This document shows, in pieces, positions 1-11,920 of a stretch of 64,000 nt of DNA. Location of the stretch: positions 12,106,300 through 12,170,299 of the forward strand of contig JAZBQD010000025.1 of the NCBI GenBank assembly GCA_036583965.1, given 5' to 3'. This DNA is from Prunella strophiata. Its lineage: Eukaryota > Chordata > Aves > Passeriformes > Prunellidae. Position 1 is the first letter of the stretch. Each line of letters starts with the position of its first letter. The notes beneath the pieces were generated by a model, which was not told where the DNA came from, did not search any database, and saw only the letters and a program-made list of their open reading frames with translations. Made by a program: the position numbers and the translations under genes.

Positions 1-3000
1 GGAAGTAGATGGAAGCTCAGGAGATGCCAAGATTCAAACCTCAGTGAGCCAAAGCTTGAAAAACCTTTTGGGGACAGGAGAAAAAAGCCTGATGCTGGGA
101 GATTTCAGCAGCTCTCGCTGCCTGTCTTAGAGAAGGAAAGGATTGAGCTGTGGCTTGATGGTGGTGTGTCAGCACCTCACTGGGGAAAGGAAATTGCAGG
201 GTATAAAATAACTGTGTGAGGGCTGTGATGGCAGCAGAGCCTTGCAGAGAGTGCACCTCAGTCACCTGAAGCTTACAGGATTGGGAGATGAATGAATTGG
301 GGTGATTCAATATTTTTCTTTCTGGCCTTCAAATTCTGTCAACCTGCAAGACTTTTGTGGGCTCCCCCACAAACCTTTGCCTTCTTGCAGCTGCAGGGGA
401 GAGCAGAAAACAGCCCTCAACCAGCTTCTGGAAAGTGCTTTTAGACCCCATCATAGCAGCCATGGCACAGCGGCGATGATTATCTGCTTATAACAGATGC
501 TAGATCAATAGCAGGGCTTCAAGCTACGCTGCAAGGCAATTGACTGCAGAAAGTGTTTCTTTATTGGGGTAAAGCTGGGCTTGCAACGAGGCTCAGATCC
601 GCTCTTACATCTCCGGTCTTAAAATGTCACCACCAGCTCTGATGCCTTTCATCCTTTGTGCAGGGAGAGAACGCACATTATTCATAATTGGACTCTCTAC
701 CAGGCAGCAATAGCCATTTTCATTTCCTACAATAGCTGAGAAAGAGTGAGGATTTGCCTTTTTTTTTTTTTTTTCCCATCTCCCAAATAGCATTTAGTGG
801 CAATTTTATTCCGAGTGACTTGGTAACGCTTTCACTCCGGCAGCGAGGGCTTCGCAGCGCTGCTGTAACGCGTGGAAGCGGATGGCATCGATTCTCCAGC
901 TCTCGTAACAGAGCCAGTCCTGCCTGGGTGTGTAACACCAGGCCTGTTTATCTCCTAAATTTAGCTTTTCCAGCGTGTTGGCACCGCTGTGAGCCTCGTA
1001 ACAAGCACCAGAACTGGGTCGCACCCTCCGGCGTGCTGGCTGGACTGGCACAATTAGGAGCTCTGTCACCTTGAGGGAGAGCCACATCCTTCGTCCCAGC
1101 ACTGCTTCCCACAGCCTCACAGCTGGAGGTGGTGGTGGTGTTTTCATCTAAATCCTCTTGAAGAAGCCGTGCAGAGTATTTTGATGATGTCCCTGCAGGC
1201 TGAGCTGCCTGTGGTGGGGGTGTTGTGGAGCCCAGCTTGGGCAGGCAGCTGTGAGCTGAGATGCTTTGTCTGTGTGTTGAGCTGGGCAGGGTCTCAGGGC
1301 TCTGGGTGAGGTGGTGACAGTCATTCCAGCAGCTGCCCACCCACTGTGCACAGGTACCTGCCAAGGCAGGCTGTGCTTGGGAAGCTGAGCCATTTCTGTG
1401 CCTGTTCCTAGAGTGAATTTGGGATCCAGCTGGTGTGTGACATGCCTGCTCAGCATTTCTCAAAAGCAAGGTCAGAATCTGCCTCTCACCTCACAGCTGA
1501 CCCGATAAGCAACCTCCTTTTTTTAGCATCTGCAGAATGCTTCTCTGAAAACTTAGGGTCTTTGTTGTATGTACTGGACTTCTCTTGTTTAGTATTTTAA
1601 AAATAAACTGCAGGCTTCTGGCAGCCCTGCTGGAGTAAGTCAGCACACACACAAAAGATGAAAAAAAAAAAAAAATTAAGCCAAGAGTCTTGTTTCCATA
1701 TGGGATCAGAGGATTATCTTTAGACCCTGGAAGCTGGAAGAGGCCCTTTCTTCTCCATCCCACTCCATCCCTCTCCTGCCATCCTGCTGCTAAGCCTTCT
1801 CACGTGCAAGTCTGTGGCCACCTGTGTCTCATGGGACAAGGGAAAAAGTGCAGCTGGAAGCAAAAAAGAAAGTGGTTTTATCTACCCAGACAGGGAGGTG
1901 TGGAAGAGGCAGCTCCTCCTGCGTGGCCCTGGGCTTTGGCAGTGTTTGTGCACTGCCTGGGGACTGGGAGCTGCTGGAGCCCTGAGGGGAGAAACCCACT
2001 GCTACCCCCAGAATGTCAGTGATCCAGGGGCCTGCCACAATCACAGACATGAGCTGGGTGAATTCCAGCTGTGCTGTGGCACAGACTGTTTAGCAGAAGC
2101 CTGCCCAGTTCCCAGAAGGATGGGATCTCCCAAAATAGGTTGTTTTGATGGAGAAGTGCAGACATGCAGTGTGCTGGGTGCTCTTGGGAGGTTATTTCTG
2201 TAAGCCTCACTGCTGTGCTTCCATCAGGATGCAGTTGCATCTTTTGCATGTCTGGAGACTCATGGTGGGAGGGAGTCCTTGGGGTTTCATGGTGGGGGTG
2301 CTGACTCTGACTGGTGGCAGGCTGGTGGCACCCCAAAGAAAATGCCACCTCATTTTCCCTGTTTTTTCCCCCCTGGATGAACTCTGAGGGGACATATCTC
2401 CCATTGCTCACATGGCAGCAGCAAATGGGTGGGAAATAGATGAATAAATCACTAAAGCAAAACCCTCCATGTATTTTCCACCTCTATAATGACCTCAGTG
2501 ACTTGTGCAGCTGGAAATGGTTCTTGGCAGGAACATCCCACATCCCTGCTCTCCTGAGTGTGGCACCAGATACTTCAGCAGCCTGGTCACAGCACTGCTT
2601 GTTGGACATTGGTTCCTTGTAAATATTAAGAACCTCATCTTAATTAAAGCAAACAAGTATGTGCAGCCTCCCAGGCTGCCTGCCTGCATCAGCCCCCTTA
2701 CATTCCCCTTCCTAAGTGATCCTGTAAAATCCCTGTACCCAAACCGGGGGGAAAACAGTTGATTTTTGGAAGCTGGTGCTGATGTATTTAGTTGATGGAG
2801 GACATGAGCTGTGGACACAAGAGTGTGCCTGGGTTGGTTAATATGTGGCAGAGGGATGAGAGCAGCAGTGCACTGACTGTACAGAGCAAGGAGTTTTGAT
2901 TTTGGAGAGTGACCCCAACCCAGGGGAAAAGCTGTGGAGCTGCTGCCTGAATTTTCCTGTTCTCTACCAAACCATCTGAACTTCTCTGCTTGCTCCCATG

Positions 3001-4402
3001 CAGGAATGAGGTGCAACTTTCTTAGGAAGTTAAAAATTTGGTTTCCAGAAAAACCTGCACATGCACATGACTTTATCAAACTGCCCTGCTCATCCAGTGG
3101 GTGTTGAGGTCAAGGAGAGGAAGACTGATGGAACTCTTGATTGTCCCATATGTCATTGAAATCATGAACCTCTGTGGTGAAGTACAAACTCAAATTCACC
3201 TGGATTGGACAATATCTTGGTTTTTTTCTTTGTGAAACCTTTTTTTTTGTTCCCTCTTTTTACTCCCCCACACCAGGGATGATGCAGCTGTGGGCTCATT
3301 CTGCAGGTCCGCATGTGCAAGCTCTTTGTCTGGTTGAAGGGTTTTCACTTGCTATCTGTGCAGACATATTTTTGGTGTGATCCTTTTTGTACTTTGGGGA
3401 AGAAAAAGGCTATGAACAGCTCACAGCCCTGAAGAGGGTGAAATGGAGATGGGTTTTAGCAATTTTCTGTGCTTTTGGCTGTTGAGGGGAAGCCTGACCA
3501 TCAGGGCTCCCAGAACGCCTTCGTCACCTCCTTTGTACTGTGGGAGGTTTGCTCATTATCTGGTTTCTGCTTCGCTTATAAAAGAAGCTGTAATTGTAGC
3601 AGCTCCTTGCCATAAAAGCAGAAAGACATTTTCTGTGAAGGAAAGTGTACATGCAGCTTTTATGATCCTTTACAGTACTTCTGCCCGCTTTTCTTGCCTC
3701 CTTGCCCTTTGTCCAGCATCATCTCTGTGCCTGCCTGCTGCTCAGTGTGACCACCTCTGGCTCAAACCTCTTTTTTGCACCTTTTAGATAGAAAAAAATT
3801 GGGCATCCTCCTTGTCAGTCTTGTTGAGTGAAGGGAAGACAGACCCCAAATTCCCCCATGTAGTCAGGTGTTCCAATTCCTGCCTCTTCCCTCAGAGCTG
3901 CCAGCCCACTAGCAGATGTTTAATCTGCATCATCCCAGGTAGGGTTTTGGACTGGGGAAGAGAGCCTTGTCCATCTGTCTGTGACTGAGGTGTCCATCTG
4001 TAACAGGAAATAATACCAAATCTGATCACTTTGAGGCACACATGCCTGTTCCTATAAAAAACAGAATGACCTCAGACGAGATACTGTATTTTTAACTATG
4101 AAGCATTCCTACTAAGTGCCCTTTCCTGTTTATTTTTACCAGGACATTGTTGTAATGACTGCAGACTTACTCATTTCATTCCCAAGGCTGGAGAGCAGCA
4201 TTGAATTAGTTTCATTCCGAGATTTTGTTGTACAATCATTTTCCAGAGAGTGATGTACTCGGAAGCCAAAGCGGGTGCATTGCCCAACAGAGGAGCATTA
4301 CTTTTCTTCCTGTATCCATTAAGCTTTGGCCACTGGTGCAGATGTGAGTAGATCCATATCTGGAAGGACTTTCTGAGCCTCTCTCCTCCACCTCTGTGCT
4401 GG

Positions 4403-4612
4403 CCTCTAGTAGAAATTTGTGGAGCAAAAGGCTGTAAGAATCTTTGAGCACTGGATGCAGGGCTGATATCTGCACCCCAGCATCGGGGTAGAAAGTAGAA
4501 ATTTGTAGTAGAAAGTAGAAATTTGTGGAGCCTCTAGTAGAAATTTGTGGAGGAAAAAGCTGTGAGAATATTTGAGCACTGGATGCAGGGCTGGTGTCTG
4601 TATCCCAGAATT
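4403..4612. repeat. 128-bp imperfect tandem duplication
   Basis: A segment beginning CCTCTAGTAGAAATTTGTGG at 4403 recurs at 4531, followed in both copies by a GCTGTRAGAATMTTTGAGCA stretch and a GGATGCAGGGCTG stretch. Between the copies a shorter unit (AGTAGAAATTTGT) is repeated again at about 4495-4527. This looks like a local duplication with an internal microduplication. No coding potential is seen. Confidence 0.8.
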
Positions 4613-6553
4613 GGGCTTTAAGGCTGCAGGAAGGGGAAGGAGCTCCCCTGGGATGGAGATCACAGGATCTGATTGTGACTGAGTGTTCACTCAGCTTTTG
4701 GGTTGCTTTCCTTGCATTGAACAGATGAACAAATACTGTGGGGCACGTGGTTACCCATCCACACCCAGAGGAACCCCAGTGCTGACACCAGCAGGGCTGA
4801 GGGGTCTGGTGGTTGTGTTTAACCCTTCAGGCTGTTATTACCTGTTGTGCCCATGTGTTGAACATCTCATCCCTGGCCAGAGGGGAACAGAGCCCGTGTT
4901 ACATAAAGATCACATTGTCCCTCTCTATTGTTGCTGCCACGACAGCAGCATCACAAACATGCGTGTCCTCAGTGGGAAATGTTCCCAGGGGAGCTTAACA
5001 CGGAGCGTGGAACATGATCTGTCCAGCTGGGAGAGGACAGGAGGCCCTTCCAGACAAAATCAGTGATTTGCTGAGCATGGCCAGTGCAACCAGTACCTCT
5101 ATTCCAACAACCTCTCACTCCTCTGTGAAGGAGTATTGGATTTCTCTTGCATTTTGTGCTCTCTGAGGTGGATTTATTTTTTTTCTCCCCCCTTCCCTGT
5201 CCCCCTCCCATCACAGCTCCTGGGGGAACGCCGAGCGGGTACACGCTGTCCAGAGGATGGGTGTGTTGGGACTCCTTATTAGCAGACTTATTCTAGAGAA
5301 TTAAACCCTAATTTCACAAAAGGGCAGCAAGAGAGAGGCTGCAGCTCTGGGAGGAGCTGAGTTGGCTTTGTGTGTTGTTTGCAAATAGCACAAGAAGTCC
5401 TGGTCTGAGCCTGCTGGTCCTGGTCACTGGGGTATTGTGACCAAAAGAGTAATTGCTGTGCTGCTTTTCTATTTAAAACAAAAATTACCAAGTCGTGTAC
5501 ATGGCTCCTCTACCATGCTGTCACTTGTGCCTCCATTTGTTTTTTGTTTCAGGCAGGGCTTTAAAATGTTTCTATTCCTCTTCCATTTCATCTTTTTACC
5601 ACCCCTCTGCAAAGTGTTCCTCTGTGTTTCCTGTCATTGTTTCTCCCTGAATTAATTGTTGTGTGTAATTGTGACCTGCTGCAGGACTCTGCCTTGCTCT
5701 ATTAGAGAGAGGTGCTAATGAAGAACATTGGGTACCACATTACAGGAGAGCAAGGCTCAGCTCTCTGGGACGTGTACTTGCTGTACTGTTACTGCCAGCC
5801 TGGCAGAAATGGTGTTTTTGTCTCATCACTCACTGGCTAATGATTGTAATTTTTACTTGCTGGGAAACTCTGGATATTATGGACTTCATTAACAAATACA
5901 TGAGATGCTAGCAGACCTGCATAAGGAGGAGAGAGGAAGAAAACAACCCCTGTGTGGAGGCAATTTTGTTATTTATCTGTAGCTGTAGAAGGGATGCAGA
6001 ATTAGTGTGGGATTCAGCAGTGTGGCTAATGAGCTGGGCTGAGCTGGAATCCAAGCAAACCTATTAAGGAGAGCAAACTGCAAAGATGATGCCCAGTCCT
6101 GAAAACCTTCACATCAAACACAGGATCCAGGCAGTGCTGGGATGGCTCAGCTGCTTTATCTTCCTCTTTGTGGGGCCAGGTGCTTGTGTGCTGCTGGGTT
6201 TGTGTCTCTGGAGGCTGCTGCTTGCTGTCACCCACAGCCTTTCTCCATCCCCTTCTCTCCTGCCAGCTCCTTCTTACTCATACATTGGGTGAATTGGAGC
6301 TTCTGATTTAATCTTTAAGACAACAGAGCCAGAGTATTTTCACTCCCATGGGCCACAGCTCCTTGAGTAATTGCCTGAATTGAAATATTGCAGCATCCAG
6401 CACTAGTTTTCAGTTGCAGGCAGTGTGACATCTGCAGGTTGGGCTGGCTGGGGACACTGGCTGCTCACAGTGGTACCTGAACCTGTATCTGCAATTAAAT
6501 GCAGGTCATACAGGAGAGAAAGAAACACCTGATTTAGCTGACACCTCCAGTGT

Positions 6554-6580
6554 CAGCTTTACACAGTATAGCTTTACACA
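6554..6580. repeat. Short direct repeat
   Basis: The motif AGCTTTACACAGT is present twice within about 30 bases, with two or three bases between the copies. It is a simple local duplication in non-coding sequence. Confidence 0.6.
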
Positions 6581-7003
6581 GTCTCTGCAATGAATCAGAG
6601 GCTGCAAGTAATGTCAGTTGTTAGGTGACCTCAATCTCCTTTTACCTGGAGCCCATGAAGGCTTGTTTCAGTTCAGGAACAGGATATTTCCTACACAGCA
6701 CACTCTGGCTGAAGATTGAGCATTTTCACTCCACCTAGGATAACTGCTTTTTAATCAGGCTGACCTTATTTGCAACAGCAATAGCAATTGGAGCTAGAGG
6801 TTTGCAGCAGCATTGGGAAGCTTTGAGGAGCAGAATAGATGCTTCATGATGCAGATAAAGCTTTATCTCCACATTTTAAACCAAACCCAAGGTTCTGAAG
6901 TGAATTCAGAGGGACTTGACCTCTGCACTGGGATCCATTGGGATCCAGGGCCTCGTTTGGAAATAACACACAACCGAACAGAGGAGTGAAAGTAAAAGGT
7001 CTT

Positions 7004-7029
7004 AAAAAAAAAAAAAAAAAAAAAAAAAA
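7004..7029. repeat. Poly-A tract (26 A)
   Basis: This is an uninterrupted run of 26 adenines in non-coding DNA. No retroposed gene body or target-site duplication could be recognised beside it, so it is called only as a homopolymer. Confidence 0.85.
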
Positions 7030-10000
7030 GGGAAGAGATGTTTATCTTGTAACGTGGCATTTGTACTGAGTCCTTGCTGACAGTGTGGTGCAGCAAAGAG
7101 CTTGTCTTCCTAAATCCGTGCCAGTTCAAACATCGTCAGTGCTATTGTTGGACTGCTTTGTTTGAAAATGGGTCTGTTGGGTAGAGGCCTGGTTCAATGA
7201 AAGCAGCTGTGTAGAACACTTCAGGCTCTTCCTCAGCTTTGCTTTATTTAGGGCTGCATGAATACAAGCAACATTAAAAAAAAGCCATGCAAATACAGGA
7301 TGTGAGGTGGGCAGAATGTTCTCAGTCACTCAGGAGACTGGCACACACCTTTGCTTCTGGTTTGTTTATGAAAGTGCCTGCTATGGGCTGCCTGTTTCCA
7401 ATCTGTTTGCCCCAAGGAAAACACTCTGAGCTTCAGAGAAACGTGTGAAAATACAAGGCTTGTGGTTTTCTGGATGGGGACTGTGTGCAGTGGGAAGCTG
7501 AGTGTGGGCCAAGTCATCTGGGCATGGAAGATGAAAAGAAATCCGGCAAAATGTTTCACCGTCCTGCTCACGAGATGCTCATCTGGCAGCACTTACCTTC
7601 CCTCTGAGCTCCAGCAGAGCCCCACATAGTTGTGTAGGGGCAATTTCTGCCTTTCCCTAATCTCAGGAGATTATTTTATTTGGTTGCATTCCTAGTTTTG
7701 AAGAGCTGGATGTGTCCCAGCTGCTCCCCGTTCCCTCATGCAGCCCGTGTCCCTCCCACTGTTGGGCCATCCCTTCCACAGCCCAGGCTGGGACTGGAAA
7801 GGTCCTTCCCCATCCCGTGCTGTGCTCTGGAGAAATCATTATTTCACAAATAGCTTTTCCATGGGATTTGCTGGCTGGGAAAATCAGGTTGGGCTGAGCC
7901 TGATTCCCCGTGGTGGGAGCACATTGCCCTTCCCCTTCACTCTCAGGGAGCTGATCATAAGGGCTCCCCATGCCCACTCTCAGAATTAATTAACACAGCT
8001 CGTTCTGGGTTATTGAAATCACCTGCCTTCAGCTTCCAGCTCTTTGGACATAAATCATGAGCTCTTTGCTTTGAGGAGAAACTGTTCTGATTTTGTGTTG
8101 GAAATTGCTAGCAAATACAGCCCATATTCTGTGTCATTTTTGTTTTTATTGAAGAGGAGAGGATGTGGCTCATGGAACATCGATGGACCCAGGCTGCTTT
8201 GGCATACACTAAGCAAGGGCTTGTTTTCATTGCAGCCAGCTAATGAGATCCTACTTTGACAAATCAGATAAACACTATTAGAGAAATGAAATTCTTTATC
8301 TCACTCTTTATCATGAGTGGATTCAAGGTAAAGGCTCATATGGAGGTAATCTGGAGGGATAACTCTGAGGTAAAGCTTACCTGGTCTTTATGAAACCCTT
8401 ATCTGTTTACCTGCAGACTTGTTTTGTTTCCCCAGCTCAAGGCTGTTAGCTGAGGTGACCTGTGCCATTTCAGTCCAATTACTTTCCCTAGGCATGGGTG
8501 CAGGGAGGGTTGTTTTTTAGGCTAAAAGTGGTGGAGGCAGGCTGGGTTACTTCAATATCCTTCCACTTCTAAAGAAGTGGAGCCGCTTTATTCTTCTCCC
8601 TGTGTCAAAGTGCTCAGACTGGACCCTGTTGACCTCCTCATTGGCAGCATTCATGAGGACAGAGTTACTAGAAGAGGCACTCCAGCTTATGTTTCATCCT
8701 CTTGACTTGCTGGTTTGGGTGATGGGGACTGTAGACAGTGAAGGTTTGTCATGCTGTCTCATCTCATTGCAGCTTTTTGGTTTTGGAGAGCAGCCTACCC
8801 TGCTCTCTGCTTCTAGGTACTTCTCTTCTTCAGCACTTGGATGTTCTCCTTTTATTTGAAGCCCTTTTTGTGTTCCAAACCCCATGTTCCACTCTGACAG
8901 CCTGAAAATATGTGGTTTTTCCCTCTGTGCAGCTCTTTGTCACCTGGGTGTGCAGCCCCAGTGTTCCAGCTGGCTGTTCCTCACCTCAGTGTCCTTGCAC
9001 AGCCAGGCCACACATTGCCTTGTCTCTCCAAAATCCCTCTCCTGTTTCTTTTGGCTGGAACAGACAACAAACCCCCCACCCAGAGCCAGTGAAAGGCAAT
9101 GGAAAAATCTTCCTTGCGTCAAATCGACGCCTTCCTTTCCAAACTGAAAGTCCTTGGCAGACGTGGAGGAGCTGAGCTGAGCTGCTCAGCTGTGGCTCAC
9201 TGACAACTGCTACTGCCATCACACCAGTGGGGCAATGGGAAAGGGGAAAAACTTAACTGGTGTAGCTTGCTGGGGAGACTTGGATGAGCCAGCCTGTCCC
9301 CATCTCTTGGGGCACTTGCCAGCCCTCAAACCAGGGTGCTTGGAGCCTCCAGGCTCTGCCAGAGTCCCTGCCATGCTCTGGCTGCACGTGCATGGGCACA
9401 GACTGTCACCTGTTGTCCCCAGAGCCTGTTGCTTGCCATCAAACCATCTCTGGGTGCACCTTTTCTTGGGACATTACCATGAAAAAGCCTTTACAAGCTG
9501 CATGGACACAGTCCTGAGCCTGGTTTGCCTCACAGCTCACATGAAACCATTAAGACAGTGCTTGTCTTTTCTAATATCAGTTCAGTGTTTTAATTGCATG
9601 AACTGGAAGCTGCTGCTCCAGTACTTGGTGGGGGGAACTTCACAAGGCTTTAATCATTTGCTAAAAAGCTTTCAGGCTGCATTACCATCTGATGGCTCTC
9701 TGTAATAGAGAGCCTGTGAGTTGAGAAACCTTCAGAGAAGTAACTCAGTCTCTGCATCAGGTAGTCCAAAGCTGCCACAGTTTTTCCTAGTGCAGGCAGG
9801 AAGCAGCTAAGCAAAGTGGAGCCCACTGGGATGCTGGCAGAGGCTTGGCATTTGTGACCAGCTCCCACAAGGCACTGTGCTGGCAGGAGGGGCTCAGAGA
9901 CTCATGGTGGTCTCCTGGTCACCCCAGGTGCCAGCTTCTCCTCCTGGGCAGTGTCCAGCAGGGGTGGCTCAGCCTCCAGCTCTGCAGTGCCAGCTTTCCA

Positions 10001-11708
10001 TGGTTTAGTGCTTGCAGAGGTGAGGGGGGATGCTCCCACCCCACCAAAGGGACAGCAGGTGATGGCATGAGGTTTAAAGGCTGCTGGATGATCTGCTGGC
10101 CCCAGTGGAGGAGCACAGCTGAGAACTGGTGGTTCACAGCACAGAAGAGGTGGTGGGTGGGGAATGCCTGAGGGCCTGGCCTGCTAAAGGCTGGAGGAGG
10201 GAAGACACCTGATGTCTGCCCTGTGCTGGGAATCACCAACCAGCCATGGGCACTGGGGTGGGCACACGGGAGTCCCCCCAGCCCAGCTCAGCCCTGCCTG
10301 TCTGCCAGGCTTGCCCAGGGGGTGGCTTTGGGGCTCTTGTGGGTTGTGGGCCCCTTCCCAGGGCCATGTGCCCACCCAGGGCTGGCCTGGTGCTCCCACC
10401 AGCACACAGGGAAGGAGTTTTGTGCTTTGTGTCAGCGGCACCGCTGTGCCTGGAACGTGACTGCAGGGAGGTGATGGCTAATTGCTGCAGCGAGTCAAGG
10501 ACTGTTTAAGCAGCTAATTAATTCCTCCTAATCAGCCCTTGATCTGTTGAAAACTGCATGGCATTATCTCCTCTGCTGCAACACCTTGATAATTCCTGTC
10601 TGAATGGCCTTCACGGAGAACATATTTAAATAAACTCAATAGAGATTTCAGACAGATAGCAACTATAATTACCAGCTTGTACAAATTAAAACCGTGGTTT
10701 GTTCTGTTCTTTTCCTCCTGCCTTCGCTGCCCAGAGCTCCTGCTAATCATGTTCCTGCTGCCAGTGGCACGCAGGTCCCCGGGGCATTTTCTGCACATGC
10801 CTTTGGAAAGCCTGTGCCTGGTGCTGGGGTGGGCTGATGTGGCTGCACATGGGCACATGCCAGCCTCGAGTGGTGTCATTCCTGTGCCAGGGGCTCAGTG
10901 CTGTCCTACTGAGCTGCAGGAGCAGCCCCCACACATCCCATGGGGTGGCCATGTATGATCCTAGGAGCAGCCCTGCAGTTTCCCCTCCTGTCTCTCCTAA
11001 GCTTTGCAACCTCCTGGAAACACAGAATTTTTCTCACATAGGAGGGACACAGCCAAAGTGATGCAGGCTTTCAGCCTGGCACAGTGTTCACCTGGTGCCA
11101 TTGGTTCTCCCCTTTGGCACTGCACTGTCTGCTCTGAGTGCTGCTGGCTGCAGCAGGGCTCAAGTGCTGAGTTAGGAGGGATAAGGTCAGGCCATACTCT
11201 TTTCCTCCACAGCCACTTGGGACAGCCAGAAAGGCTGGCTCCTCTGGCATTTGGCAAAGGTCAGCCAGCCCCAGTGCTTGCATTTCCATTCCAGCCAGCT
11301 CTGCTTCCCTGCCTGCTCTTGGGAGCACCACAACCAGGGCCTGGGTGTTCAGGTCTCTCTCTTTCCTCCCTGTCTTTAGATAAATGTAATGGCTGAGAGC
11401 AGGGTTGTTTTCCAGCATCCAAGCAGTGACAGAGAGCAGAAATTGTCCTTCTGCTTTAATGAGGGATTACAGGGAATCAGAAAGGGAAGGATGGATTTTT
11501 TTGTAACAGGAGCAGGTCGATGCATCTGGTCTCTGTGGGTGAAATAAGGGCAATATCAGGTTTCGTGCTCTTTCAGCAGGTCAGGAGCCAGCTGGGGCAT
11601 GTCTTTCCCAGTGGGAGATGCTCACATGGAGCCACCTAAGCCCAGAGTGAGGGATTCTCCTGCCCTAGCACCCCAGGGAGAACTTACCCCATGGCTGGCC
11701 TAGGAGAG

Positions 11709-11920
11709 GTCAGATTGAAGGAGAAATTTATCTTTACTAGAAGAATGGTGAGGCCCTGGCACAGGTTGCCCAGAGAAGCTGTGGCTGCCCCATCCCTGGG
11801 AGTGTCCAAGGCCAGGTTGGAGCAGCCTGGGATAGTGGAAGGTGTCCCTGCCCATGGCAGGGGGTAGAATGAGGTGAGTTGAAGGTCCCTTCCAACTCAA
11901 ACCACTCCGTGATTCTATGA
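11709..11920 (+). mobile_element. CR1 LINE, 3'-end fragment
   Basis: The segment has the typical CR1 3' region: a CAGGTTGCCCAGAGAAGCTG block, a GGAAGGTGTCCCTGCCCATG block and the tail AGGTCCCTTCCAACTCAAAC followed by GATTCTATGA. It is severely 5'-truncated, as most avian CR1 copies are, and encodes nothing. The tail at 11911-11920 sets the + orientation. Confidence 0.93.

Larger units (their letters stand above)
1..11708. other. Upstream PEMT intron or 5' flank, no exon recognised
   Basis: No reading frame here resembles a known protein and no spliced exon could be supported. By gene order this should be the large early intron of PEMT, since the first visible PEMT exon is at 16032 in phase with a missing N-terminus. 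I looked for the conserved segment that ends in Asn-Pro-x-x-Trp-Asn and did not find it. Homopolymer runs occur at 759-774 (T) and 7004-7029 (A, 26 bases). Several blocks are rich in TAAT and TTTAAA motifs, for example 10510-10690, and could be conserved non-coding elements, which needs an alignment. Confidence 0.5.
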
